Shown here: positions 35,446 to 47,075 of the stretch, in pieces
How the letters are laid out: the number at the start of each line of letters is the position of its first letter
Numbering within the stretch: position 1 is the first letter of the stretch
Origin: Chloromonas sp. AAM2
Taxonomy: Eukaryota; Chlorophyta; Chlorophyceae; Chlamydomonadales; Chlamydomonadaceae
Assembly (NCBI GenBank): GCA_004335635.1
Contig: QAXH01005413.1
Coordinates: 1 to 64,000 of the forward strand
Length of the DNA stretch: 64,000 nt
Direction: 5' to 3'
The notes under the pieces: model-generated
What the model was told of the DNA's origin: nothing
What the model saw: the letters and a program-made list of their open reading frames with translations, nothing else
The model's database searches: none
Program-made: the position numbers and the translations under genes

Positions 35446-37864
35446 GTCGGTTGGCACCTACCGTGAACAGGGAGACTGACGTTGTGCTGACACAAAGGTG
35501 TTGTTGAGACAGTGCCGGCACAACGTTACAAACTGCATGCTTGATGCGTCAATTTCCAAGTATGCAGGTGGTTTGAAGGCAGTTACTGCGTTGTGGGGTT
35601 CTGTTAAGGCCTGTGAGGACGTAATGGCCATGCCGAGCGTGACACAAAGAAGGCACATATGTAACTAACAGTATCTGCTGCAACTCGCCGTCAACCACTA
35701 GCTGATATCATCGACACCGTACCATGGAGGCGCCTTTCAGCGTCTGACACAGCTATAGACGAGACAGCTGTGGGCTTCGACACACAGCATTGCAGTGCAG
35801 CACAGTCTGCGCTCTCAGTTTTTCATACAAGTGTGTGGTATTCTGCGGTTGATGCCGTTTTACAAGGAAAGAGTCACACACACTAACCCGCATGCTTTCG
35901 CCAACCGGCGCTTTTGCTCGAATTTGCACACAAAGAGAGTATTGCGCAACAGGAGAGCCAGACTGTGGCTAAGCGTCCTACAGCCCTTTGCGCGCATGCT
36001 GCCATACCTTCCAGCTGTTGCATCAGCATGTCACCAGAGAACGTTTGCAGCTTGCAAAAGCCGTGCCTTTTATACTCGTCCCACGCATGGTACACTATTC
36101 GGCTTGCTTAGTCTTCATACGAGCCAGAGTTACAGGTGCCTTCTGGCCATCCATCCATGAAAAGCTGTTTCTGAACGGTGGTATCAAAGCCACGAGAGAA
36201 CCAAAAAACGCGCAAAAAGCGTTGGATGTGCGTCGCAAGATAGGACGGTCATGGGCTAGAAGCATCAAACGCAACGTCCACACTAACATATTGTGCAAGA
36301 AGACGGTCAAAGGGGTTTCCTGTTACTTCTGCAAGTAGTGAAACGAGCATGCACGATGACAGCTTCCGGGCATTTGAAAAGGGTGGTGGTTTAAGAAAGA
36401 CGACCAGAAATTGTTGTTAGCATTGTTATTCATTTTTGCTGATTGTGCAAAAACAGCACCAGCCACAAGCACCAAGCACTCCAGCACTATCTTAACTATT
36501 AATATGAATTTCCTTCAAAAACAGCTATACACTGTGCATAGTAAAATCACTATGTATGAAAAAGAATCACGAGGCCACTTATGGCTGACATTGTGTCACA
36601 GCGGTGAGTTTGCCAGGAAAGAAGTCATCCACACGTGAGTTTTACGTGCTTGAGGGCGTGATGAAAGAGTGATGACAACGTGACGGAGTGAAGTGTGGTC
36701 ATGGAAACTGACACCGTAGAGAGTTAAGGACCTGTCTTGAGCACAGGTGAAATCCCTACTCGAGAGCTAAAACCAAGGCAAGCAAGTGAGGCTACTAAAG
36801 GCATGCGGGTAAGAGCATGCCTCTAGCGTTGTAGCACACACTGCACGTTCAGCACACATAGTTTCAAATGGCTCCATGTGTGCCTGGAATGAAAAGGCAA
36901 AGCGCAACTCACCCACCATGCACCCATGCTGTTGTGGCTCATGTGTAGATCAAACGCATGCTGCAGCAGCAGCGGCAGCAGCAGCGTGCCATGGCATCCC
37001 CTTGCTATTGAAGGCCATGAACGAATTGGGCCATCAGCAGCGGCATGCCGCTAAGCCAGTGGCGTTTGTATCATCTATGCACATGGGAAAGTGTGGCCCG
37101 GCCTCATCAACACACTGCAGCCATCTGGCACTTAGTGGCAAACAGCCATGCATATCCACTAGCAACGTCTGCGCATGCGATCGTGAGCAAAGCACAGGTT
37201 GATGCCGAGTAGATTTCAAGTAACAACGGTGGCCAGCCCTGGACTGGCTTGACATGCAATCCCATAACCCATGCTAGCAGTTTACGGTGATGGCCTTTCT
37301 TGCAGTGAGTACCAGCAGACCAAAGAGAGCATGGCCGTGTGTGTAACCAACGAAAGGTCAATCACAGCCAGCCACAGCTGTTGAAGTGCATTGCTGTTGC
37401 GCACAAGAAGCCCTTAATCCGAGCTTGGATGGATGCAAGGAATTGCACGCTATAAAAAATCAACAGACGTCAAAATTTGTACAGTACTAGCTTTTTTGGA
37501 TTGACCTTCCAAGCAGACTGTGTGACAGTCTGCTTGGGCATGCCCAACGGACGGTACCGCTCACTCAGAGGCAAGATCAATCCTGATCTCGCACGCCTCA
37601 AAAAGTGCAGGAAGAGATGAGCGAGAGAGTGAGAGAACGCAATATGATACCCCTTATCAGGACAGCGGACTGATGCAGACCCAGGAGGTGGAGACTATGA
37701 GGAAGCCAGAGACAAACAAGATTGATATCGTAAAGCTGTGGTGCCTGGCGTTGTGACAGGCTGACGTTACCGGCGGGTGGCGAATGGCACCTGCTAGACG
37801 GCGGTCCCCTGGGTGTACTGGCCAGCGTGAGCCCAATGCAGTCGCACAGCGCTTGTGTGTCACT

Positions 37865-40800
37865 TCAACGAACTAGGGCGCACGTTGCATCCGCAAAGTG
37901 CACAGCAACAGCTTGCATGATTTGGACGTAGAGTCGAGAGTTGCCTTCCTCCAATGCCGCAACTTCCGTCAGCCGGGTGTCATTTAACTGCACAGCCATC
38001 GCCATCTCGCCCGCCTCTCGCCAGGTTTCCGCCCAAATCACATTGAGTCCTAGCGCGACCGCATGCGCGAGCTGTCCAGTGGCATGCTTTTTAAGCGCGA
38101 CGGGAACAGCCCCCGCAGCAATCGCCTCCCAGAAACGGTACTTGTCGGCAGTGTTTGCCGACGCCGGCAGCGGCGCAAGCTTGGTGTTGTAGAATAGCGA
38201 TGAATAGTCCACGGGTGTTAGCGTCACAGGGGTTAGGAGCTGCTGTCCGTAATCGACGTATGTGTGAGATCGACCGTGTTCTGCCAAGGGGCTTTGCCGG
38301 AAGACCTGGAGAGGCAAGGCAAAACGCACCAGTGCTACCAAGTCATCATGTTGACGCTGAACAATGGAAATGAGTTGTGACTCAACAGTTGTGACCTGGC
38401 AATTCACAAGGCCAGACTGAAACCAGTTTGGTTGAGCTTGCCCACTGCCATGGGCCGTACGTTTAGCAACAATATAGCTGCAGTTAACTGAGCTTTTTTG
38501 GTCACTTCCTTCGATAAAATATCTGATACCGCTTGTTATTGGCCCTTGACTTGCACTGTGCGCAACCGCTAGCAAGCCACCTGAACCGCTAGCAAGCCTC
38601 GAGTTGATTAACCCTTAGCAGCCAGCTGGTAGACTATCACCGCATGAAAAGTTCACCCGTACCTGGATTACCTGGACAAGCTACCATGTTAACTTTTGCA
38701 ATTTGGTTTCTGCCTCTTTCCCTTCGGCCTCATGTCAACAAAGAGGTCAACAGCAGTCCAAGAACTGAATCGGATTTGGTTGGTGGACTGTCATGGGGTG
38801 CGGATTCGCCATACATAATCCATCATCACATGGCTTATCATGGTTCAACCTACGGTACTTTGGCTAGGCACAATATTTCTCCAAGAATTACTTTTGTTAT
38901 TTATGACAAATTTTACCATTGGCCACACCTTGATCATCTCCCCTCTCGTCCCTTCTCGTCACAAGTGAACTGGGTTTGATCAGTTGCCTATCACCGGAAG
39001 ACCTTGCATAAAAACATCGATTACTCTTACCTCGAGCATCTGCCCTCTCTCCGGCTCGCCCTCGGAGCACCCGGACCAGCACCAGAGCAGCGGGCGTGTC
39101 ACGAAGTCATGAAGCAAAGCATGTGACGGCATGAAAGTGTCGCTGAGACCCGATGGGATCCAGGACACACTGTTGTCGCCCTGGCGCCCTGGCGACGTCT
39201 TTGCCTGCGGAAAAGGGCAAGCAAGGCTGCATTTACGAGTAATGATGGGATGACTACTGGTGATCAGTTAGTATGCGGAGAACAAGAACTAGCAAGCGTG
39301 CACTTATCAACATTGTGATGCGATGTGCGCTGCAGTCAGCGGCCTACAAAGGACACTAGGAAAATTTGCAGCAAAGAACATCTGAACTGAACTGAACTGA
39401 ATGAACTGCCCAACGTGTTTTACCAGCCAGTGCTTATTGGTTAGATCAGCGTGAAACACACCTTGTCAGTCGGTTCTTGAATTTGTTTGGCAGAGGTTTG
39501 CCGATTTGAGTCTGTTTCTTTACGGTTTTCTGTGCTTCATCTGAGAATGGAAGTGCATTATCGCGATGGAAAACTATGAACAGTGCTCTAACGAAAGCAC
39601 TGCAACAAAGCAGCTTCCACCCCAATCTGAACAAAAGGCATTTGTCTCCATGTATCGAAGCATTTTTGATAATCTTAGCAAGCCGCCCAGAAACCTGCAG
39701 CAACTGAGAAACGCCTGAATCGGGTTGCGAAAACTACACCCTGGCACTTGCCTTCCCCATTTGGCGCCGTGCTTTGAGTGCACTCGAGTACACTCCATTT
39801 TCACGGTCCTCACGTGCCATTCCAGAATTGGCAGTTTCCAAGTAACGGACAATGTATGCAGCCTCGCTGTTCAGTTCGGAGGCCTGATTGTAAAAGTTGC
39901 GGTAAACCGCCCGGACAAGGGGATACCATGACGTGTCGTGGGATGAGCTTCCATTGCTGCATGCAGGCAACATACATGACGTATGTGATCACGTAACAAG
40001 ATGCACAACGTCACGTGACAGCACGCAAGACCCAAACTCTGGTCAAAAACCCTAGCCAACCCAACTCAAACTTGCAGACCCGAGCCACTTGGTTGGACAC
40101 ACCGCCTTCAACAGCCAGCCCGCATTTGGTATAAAGTTGTATTGTATCATCTTGCATCTTACAGGCACTCATCTGGGGTTGCATCGCAACAAATCAAAAC
40201 ACGAAGGACCTGTACTTACTTTATAAGCAAGACCACCAGAGTCTTGCGTGCAAAGTTTCCGAGGTCCCTGATAAGCTGGGTCTCGGTGGCACTGAGCCCG
40301 CCCACGGCCACCAGAATCACGCCTCTCTTAGTGGAACCAACCAGCGATTTAATGCCTGAGAATGACACCAGAGGCACGAAACCGGTGATTACCCTTGCTA
40401 TAGGGTGTCTTGCAACACTGCAGATGCATGCAACACTACAACCAATCCTGGAAGGTGTGGAAATTGAGTGCAAGTCTAACGTGTCATGGGGGCAACAGAG
40501 GAAGTGCCTTGATGGGCAGCCATCAGGTTCTAGGCATTGGTTCAGGAGTGATTGCAGGTCTTCATCACACGTTCTTGCTGGGTCAAGTAGTCGTTTTCCT
40601 GGCATGCTTGACAGGTAGAAATCCGACCTGGGATTCGGAAGGCGAACTTTCCGTTCGAAGCCCACAACTGTGAAATTTGCATGTACTGAAGGTTGAGTGC
40701 GTGTGTCTGAGCTATGCAGGATGGACGTCTACCTGCCACGGCGTCGCTCCGGTCTCGCAAGTGCACGCCACAACGGCATGCGTGCGGCAAGCCCGAGAAC

Positions 40801-40934
40801 ACGACGTTCAATAAAAAGCGCTGCTCCGCAAAGGCGACGCGTGTGTCCATGAAGGTTGGAATCCGGCAGCCGATAGCCCCCAGGAGGGCAAGACAGAGCC
40901 AGCATAGGACGAGTGCACCTCGGCAGGCTGCCAT
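37865..40934 (-). CDS. Exostosin/RXYLT1-like glycosyltransferase
   Basis: Minus-strand exons 40934-40733, 40355-40220, 39956-39740, 39204-39031 and about 38416-37865 join in phase, giving about 426 residues. Residues 1-22 form a hydrophobic signal or anchor (ALVLCWLCLALLGAIG), placing the enzyme in the secretory pathway. The segments SVSWIPSGLSDTF and RPLLWCWSGC, then KYRFWEAIAAGAVPVALKK near the end, follow the order seen in exostosin-like transferases, where the R-x-x-EA-x-x-x-G-x-x-PV block helps bind the sugar nucleotide. RXYLT1 (TMEM5) has a similar length and plan. The exact donor and acceptor are unknown. The start of the last exon is uncertain: in-phase acceptors also lie nearer the stop. 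The gene is convergent with the GT90 gene. Family assignment is moderate; the secretory glycosyltransferase call is firmer. Confidence 0.68.
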
Positions 40935-42226
40935 TTCACATCGGTGTGCTTAGTCAAATGCTCAATGTGGCATTCTTCGCACCATCAGCTCTAATCGTAC
41001 TGTGGTGCCCTTTTCGGTTTGAAACTTTTTCGCTAACGGTCGACCGGCTGACGCAAGCTGAGTCGCCGGCAGGCCTCATCGGTTAACCGGTTAACTAAAG
41101 ATGATAATGACGATGAGGGAGCTGAAGCCTGCCTGAAAACCCTGCCTGACACCTTTCGGTTCAGGACCTCGGTGGAGCTGATGGCAGGTCCTTGAATCAG
41201 AATATGCAGTGGCTTCAATATGGTGCGTTGGCCATATCTACGAAATAACTTTGATGTGTCGGCTGAAGACGGTTACGCTTTTGAAACATCAATGCTGGCA
41301 TGCGAGGCAAAAAAGATGGACAAAATTTGGGAGGGCAGTTGATGAGGGGCTGGAATTAGGGGAGTGGAAGAGCCCGAGCGACATCCACTTCCTAACATCC
41401 TGGCATAGGACCACCACCAATGATTCGCTTGTGCACAATGTGCAAAAAAAAAGATGTTTGCCAGTTCTTCGGGAGAAAAGAGGACTGTGAAGCAGTTTTG
41501 AGGGTGCCGAATGCCTGGTGATAAGTAGTATGGCCCAAAATGTGGCAGTATCCGTCAGACACCAGGCCCATATCAGTCCTATACGTACCGCAAGTGGTCA
41601 AAATGGTCCTGCAGGTGTCAGCATGCGACTCTGGTGTAGACCTTGTACCACTTTGGTTGACATACCTGTTGGACACCACATACCAAATTGAAGTACGTAC
41701 TGGCTGAAGTACGCCCATGTTGCTGGTGCTGCCTGTCGGTCAAGGTGCAAGGCTAAGACGTCTGATGCGTGTCGCAGCGATGCAGTGTGTGGCGAATGGC
41801 AGAAGATCCGCCTGCAGGGAATCATGGGCAGTGATAAGCAGCAGGAGGGACAGGTAAGGGACACAACTGACAGGGCTGGTGCGGAGAGGAGGGTGCAGGT
41901 ATTGGGTGTAGGCCGAAGTCCGAGATGGTGTACTGCGTACCAACTCCTGATATCCGCCGGCCTCCAAGAAATGGCCGCCCGCCGCCACAGCGGAACTTTG
42001 TACCAATAGTAGCAACGGCCAGGGCATGGTGCATGCACGCAAACTGGGTCAGGCATGACGATGTGGGAGTGGTTTGCAGCAGCATGTATCCTCGCAACAG
42101 TTGCTATGCGGAGAACATGGCGGCAGTGGAAAATAGGGGCATGATCAGCACTTGAATCCAGGTTTTCTGCCATGTTGGGCTTACTTCACAGCCTCACGGT
42201 GTGCTTTCTGCATTCACAATATGCAG
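40935..42226. other. Region between exostosin-like gene and RPN8 fragment
   Basis: This is where the 5' half of RPN8 (the MPN domain) would be expected. I found no exon resembling it on the plus strand. A segment near 41790-41853 ends in a good donor after a short open frame (EWQKIRLQGIMGSDKQQEGQ) but matches nothing I know. One R2 copy lies at 41440-41475. Confidence 0.5.
41440..41475 (+). repeat. Dispersed repeat family R2, short copy
   Basis: An A-run is followed by AAGATGTTTGCCAGTTCTTC. Similarity stops earlier than in the other copies. Confidence 0.55.
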
Positions 42227-43786
42227 ATCTTCATCTCGTGCCCACAGAGGTTGGGCGAACAGAGGCAGAGGAGATTGGTGGGTGCTCCTACATCTTCCGC
42301 CTGGCGGCGTGCTTCTTGTCGCACCTGGATGGCTGCTGTGTTTGCAGCGCGTCATGCTCAGGTGTCTTGGACTTGTCCCAGATTATGCTGCTGCCGCCTG
42401 AGCTCTCCCATCAGGTGGCGGCAACCTTGTGACTTCATTTGTGTAATGCACATGCTTGGCTCGTCGCAGGTGTCGAGCACTTGTTGAGAGATGTGCGGGA
42501 CGCAACCGTCAGCACACTGGCAACAGATGTCTCAGCCAAGCTCTTGGTAGGTCCACCCACCTCGTGCAGCATCTTGTTACTATAAGCAGGCCTTCCTGTT
42601 ACATGGCCGAACCTACCGTGGTCAGGCTGAGGCTCAGCAGGCTGAGGCTGGTTTGCTTCTTGCTTGCTGCTCAGCACTGCTGTCACCGTTCAGGTACTGA
42701 GGTGGCACGCATGGCACATGCCACACCACCTTCCTTGTCTGTTTGCTTTGCCGCAGGCGCTCAAAGGCCTAGCTGCACAGCTACGAGACATCCAGGGCTA
42801 CCTGGCTGCAGTGGTGGATGGGCAGTTGCCCGTCAACCCTGACATCCTCGAGCTACAGGACATGTGCAACCTTTTGCCCAACATGAGCGTAAAGTCACTC
42901 AGCAAGTCACTTGCAAGTAGGTCAACATACTGGTGCAGAGCGGGAAAGCAAGCGCTGGCATGTTTGTCACTTGTCAGTACGTATGCTTGCTCGGTGGCTG
43001 GCAGTCATTGCTGGCGGGTTGCAGTTGCACTGTTGTGGTAGATACGAATGCCTTAGGCTCTCTTGCCTTAAAGCATATGGGCTAGTTGCGCTTGCTGAGC
43101 TGCTTGTATTGCAGTCAGAAGCAGCGTATCTCGACTGTCCAAGGGCATGCTACTGCAGCTGTATGCTACATGTCGCACTGACTGGTTGTCTGAAATCCAA
43201 CATGTTGTCATGATGCGTGCTGGCTTGTGCGCAGTCAAGAGCAATGACATGATGTTGGCCATCTACCTGGCTTCCCTCATCCGGAGCATCCTCGCACCAC
43301 ACAAGCTCTCATTGACAACAAGGAGACAAGGATGTGGCGGGACAAGGAAGCAGCAGCAGCCAAGGTGAGGCACCGCGCGGCTGGTCTCGCTTGGTGGCTG
43401 TACGAGATGGCGCACGGTGCAGTGCTTGGTGTCGTGTGGCTGCTTGCTGCTATTTGCCCTGACTGGCGGCATCATGCAGGAGAGATGTGCAAACCTCACA
43501 CTTTGTCAAGGGCTGTCCCACCTGCTGTCGTCGTTGGGGTGCTGCTTCATGGTACCCTGCATCATCTTCAGCTTAGAGTATCACTTCTCAGTACGGAGGT
43601 CATGGAGATGGAGTGTGCGCAGTCAATGGGATGCCTGCCTTTAATGCACTCAGTACAGCTGCCTGCTCGTTTGATTGCTGCTTCTGCAATGCGTTCTGTT
43701 CACAGGACAAGAAGGCTGAGAACAAGGAGAAGGACAAAGAGAAGGACAAAGAGAAGGCTGACACTGACAAGAAGGACAAGGCATAG
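42227..43786 (+). CDS. RPN8: 26S proteasome lid subunit RPN8 (PSMD7), C-terminal half only, frameshifted; possible pseudogene
   Basis: Exons 42227-42277, 42470-42546, 42757-42916, 43235-43364 and 43706-43786. The product matches the RPN8 C-terminal half: [19 protein letters not shown], then [39 protein letters not shown], and a Lys/Asp/Glu-rich end closed by TAG. RPN8 pairs with the deubiquitinase RPN11 in the lid; this half normally forms the helical bundle. Two defects are visible. The N-terminal MPN domain (about 180 residues) is not found upstream. In exon 4 the frame breaks after HKL: the expected [18 protein letters not shown] is present two bases out of frame, consistent with an extra TC at about 43305. 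All introns and splice sites are kept, so this is not a processed copy. A partial duplication turned pseudogene, or assembly error, would explain it. Confidence 0.8.
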
Positions 43787-44118
43787 GATTGGTTTGGAAG
43801 CGTTGTTGCGATTCGTGGTGGCATACCAGTACCACATGCTAGCGTGCTGGGTACGCTGCTGGCCACCCTATTGCCAAGGGGAGACAACAAAGGACAGCAT
43901 TCTCTTTTTTTTACAGCCCATTGCGCTCATCAGACCTCTGGATCAAGCACTGGTACAGACCAGGTGCAGATTGAAACATGTTAACCTCGCTGCAATCCTG
44001 CAGAATTGACTTGACCACTGGGGCCGCACAGCTGCCATGTCATGCTAAAACGGGGGTCGCTGACACGCATGTGTGACACACCCATACCTGTACCCATCAT
44101 CTGTACCCATACCACCCA

Positions 44119-44160
44119 TAACTGTACTCATAACTGTGTTCATAACTGTATCCATAACTA
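44119..44160. promoter_or_regulatory. Four TAACTG/TAACTA boxes at exact 12-bp spacing upstream of SEM1
   Basis: TAACTG starts at 44119, 44131 and 44143, and TAACTA at 44155, in a 12-bp repeat CATAACTGTRYT. TAACTG is a known plant MYB recognition core. The array ends 136 bases before the SEM1 start codon. A regulatory role is inferred. Confidence 0.45.
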
Positions 44161-44295
44161 TGCCCACGCATGTGCAACCTTGGACAGCTTGTGTGTGACC
44201 GTGTAATGACATTGGTCGTTCTTGAAGCGCCACCCACTCCATCAACTCCCTCGGAGTGTTGTAAAAGCGTGCGAGAGGAAGCGCAACTGGCAAGA

Positions 44296-45231
44296 ATGAC
44301 CGGCGAAACTAAGAAGACCTTGGAGGAGTGAGCGCCAAGTGTTGGTGCCCCGCTTAGCTCGTGCCTCGTTCTCCGTCCTCCGATGCTGACACGTGCTGCT
44401 TTCTTTTCGTGCGTGCAGAGATGACGAGTTTGAAGAGTAAGTAGCGATCAGCATCGGCCTACAGTGCATGCACGTACCTGCACGCGCGCATGTTTTGTGG
44501 CATGAGCTTTGGGCATGCATGCGGTATCTTGCATGGCTGATGCAGCCCGGAACTGCGCTTGCATGTTCCGTGGGAAGGTGCAACTGTTGTCTACACTGAT
44601 TTTCACATACCGTCATGGTGGCGCCTCAGCTGCATGGCTCACTGCACCAAGGGCCTTGCGTGGTTCAATGCATGCATGCGTACAGCACATGCGATCTCGT
44701 GTTGGTATTCGTTCGCTGCCCAATGTCACCTCTAAACCTGCTTTCCTTCTCCTTTGCTTTCGGTCCTCCCTTGACTCAAGGACACGTAAAGACTACTACC
44801 ATCGTTACACCATCATGTCACCATCGCCCTCATGGTATGCCCCTTTCCTTGTTCAGAAGCCTAAGGCACATTCAAACCAGCATTTCTTGTGCCGGGCTGC
44901 TTTAGGCTCTTTACTTTCTGTAGACGGCAATGTGAATCTCTAGAAGGAGAAACTCAGATTGAGAGGGACGGAGAGGGGCTCATTTGAATTTGAACTTCCC
45001 CGTTCAGTGTGTTCCTTGATTTTCCACCCCTCCATGTTGCATGTGCTGCTGTTTTGTGGTTTCAGGTTTGAGTTGAGGGACTGGCATCCGTCCAGAGTTG
45101 ATCTTCAGGACGCCCGGCTCTGGGACAAGGACTGGGACGATAACAGCCTGACCGACCCCATCGGACAGCACATGAGGGAGCAACTGCCGCAGATGATGCA
45201 GCAACAGCAGCAACAACAGCAACTACAGTAG
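44296..45231 (+). CDS. SEM1: 26S proteasome lid subunit SEM1/DSS1 (RPN15)
   Basis: Three exons, 44296-44327, 44419-44436 and 45066-45231, join in phase to 71 residues, the usual size. The first acidic patch LEEDDEFEEFELRDW spans all three exons and matches the family core. The second patch, LWDKDWDDNSLTD, carries the conserved aromatic/acidic motif. A C-terminal helix (QHMREQLPQ) follows. SEM1 is an intrinsically disordered lid assembly factor that bridges RPN3 and RPN7 and also works in BRCA2 and TREX-2 complexes. The middle exon is only 18 bases. The C-terminus is extended by a short polyQ tail, which I do not recall in other SEM1 proteins. The gene follows the RPN8 fragment by 509 bases on the same strand. 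A TGTAA word, the usual green-algal polyadenylation signal, lies at about 45488. Confidence 0.92.
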
Positions 45232-47075
45232 CGCTGCAGTGGTAGCCTGACCGGGCTGCTTTCTTCTTCTGAGCAGTTTGCTGACTGAAGGTGCTGTCAA
45301 CCAACGACCACAGCAAGTGCCACAGCAGCAGCAGCAGCAGTGGCTGAATACTGCAGGCAGGCACAGCTGCAATTGCAAGCCCTGGCCACGCATCTGCCTG
45401 ACTTATCGCGCTCGCCCTTGTGCAGCTGTCCCACCCCCTTGTCTCCCGCAGGCCCCTGGGTGGCCACGTGATTGTGCCTGTCTTGCCTGTAAGCCGCGCC
45501 CACAAAGCTGTGCATGGGCATCCAAGGCATCAACCTGTGGCATGGCGCAAACATCAGCAGTTCATTTCCTGTAGTTTGCTGCACGCATGAGTGTGCACAT
45601 GTGTCGATGAATGTAGAAATGACCGACCGTGGTAGGTGTCAGGGGCACTTCCCAGAGTTCAGGCTTGAGGTGCATGTGCAAGGTTACATGAACCAGGTCA
45701 ATAATAAAAACACGCCAACCTCACTACAATCCTGTCAAGCACACTTGCACCACTCAGAGTAATATCTTGGACATGGTGTTTATCTCGCGTCACGTTGATT
45801 GGTCCAACTTTGTGAGCATTCATTGGCATCGTCTCCTGCAACCTGCAGTGCTGTGTGCAGAAGTGTGCCAACTATATGGTGCAACAGAGGTTGATATCAA
45901 AGTGGTCTCGACATAACTGGGCCTTGGTGTTCATTTATACTGACACTGCTAGGCTTGCCCTAGCTTAGTCGCCTTGCTTGGGAAGTGACCTGTGGTTACC
46001 GGGTTACCTAACTCTGGCAATGGTTTCTTACACTTGCTACAACGGCCATGCTTTCCTGTTTGCAAGGTGTGTTAGTCTTGAGTTTGTCTATTTGTGTAAA
46101 CGTGCTTCCCTACCTCGAGAAAGCAATGGTTTGTCGAGAGATGCAGGCAGGCACAGGTGCGTTTTACTCGAATGCATGTTCCGAGACTACTGGACTTGGA
46201 CACCCCTCGTGCCCTGAGCCGGGGGCAGCTTCAGCCTGCCAGGCGCAAGCGGGCAGCCAACATGCAGTAGTACCACGAGGTCAGCAGCTGGTTAAGACAG
46301 TCTGACGAGTTAAACGAATTAGTGACAAGTTGAATTGTTTGTACATAATGTGCTCTCTGCTTGGAACCAAGTTGCAGCCAAAGATGCACGATGGACACAA
46401 TACCAGCACCAACTGGCTTTCCAGCACACAACATTTGGATAGGCTTACACACATACACATATGAGTGCACAGGGAAGCACAGAACACAGCTCATACAGAG
46501 CGAAGGCGCATGTGCCATTCAAACAACGGCTAATGCCAACCAAGCTGCCGGCTCCAGACATGCTTCTGCATGGTCGTGGTTGTGCCAGAATTACCCTGCG
46601 TCTCAAGCCCGTCTCAAAACTCGAGCTAGAGTGGCAGGCAACAGAGCGACAGTGTCAGTCAGATGAGAACTGCAGGCGTGGTCTGGGGCTTTCAAATGCT
46701 GCAAAGCCATGCATGGGGCAATCGCGTTGTCCCGGCAGACTCCAGCAAGCCACAACAGACAACAAACCGACAGGATAGCTTAGAAGTCGCATATATGTAA
46801 TATTTTATTTTATGTCATTTGCCTGAACCTCACTTGCAAGGCCAGCTCACATTTCAGTGTGACCACATGACCATGACCTCGACAACCGTCGAGTTCGGTC
46901 GAATGCAGGCAGATGTGGGGCTCCTGAGAAACAGTCCGGGTGGTTAAATAATATGCAGCACGTGTGTGGGATGTGCAGCCAAATAGCTGCGCCAGAGCAC
47001 TGGCAAGGAGAAACCAGGAGGGCAAAAGACAATGGGCAGGTCGGGGTTGGGTCCAGGGGTCAGCGCAATTAATGT
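45232..47075. other. Intergenic region between convergent SEM1 and kinase genes
   Basis: It contains the SEM1 3' UTR, a short CAG run near 45325-45342, and the kinase 3' UTR on the other side. I see no supported gene. ORFs at 46361-46778 lack splice signals or family features. Confidence 0.5.

Larger units (their letters stand above)
34353..37864. other. Intergenic region between the convergent GT90 and exostosin-like genes
   Basis: About 3.5 kb without a supported gene. It holds the GT90 3' UTR, an 11-bp repeat, TTCTG repeats near 34725-34770, an inverted R1 copy at 35375 and a short CAG/CGG run near 36960. An ORF ending at 36338 has a basic C-terminus, but I recognise no family and see no partner exons. 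Confidence 0.5.

Noticed and set aside
36876..37202. Ala-run ORF near the CAG/CGG repeat
   Set aside because: Composition is driven by the trinucleotide run; no splice partners or family.
40618..40700. Possible extra exon (VGFERKVRLPNPR) in the exostosin-like gene
   Set aside because: It has splice-like ends, but its exit phase does not fit the next exon, while skipping it keeps frame.
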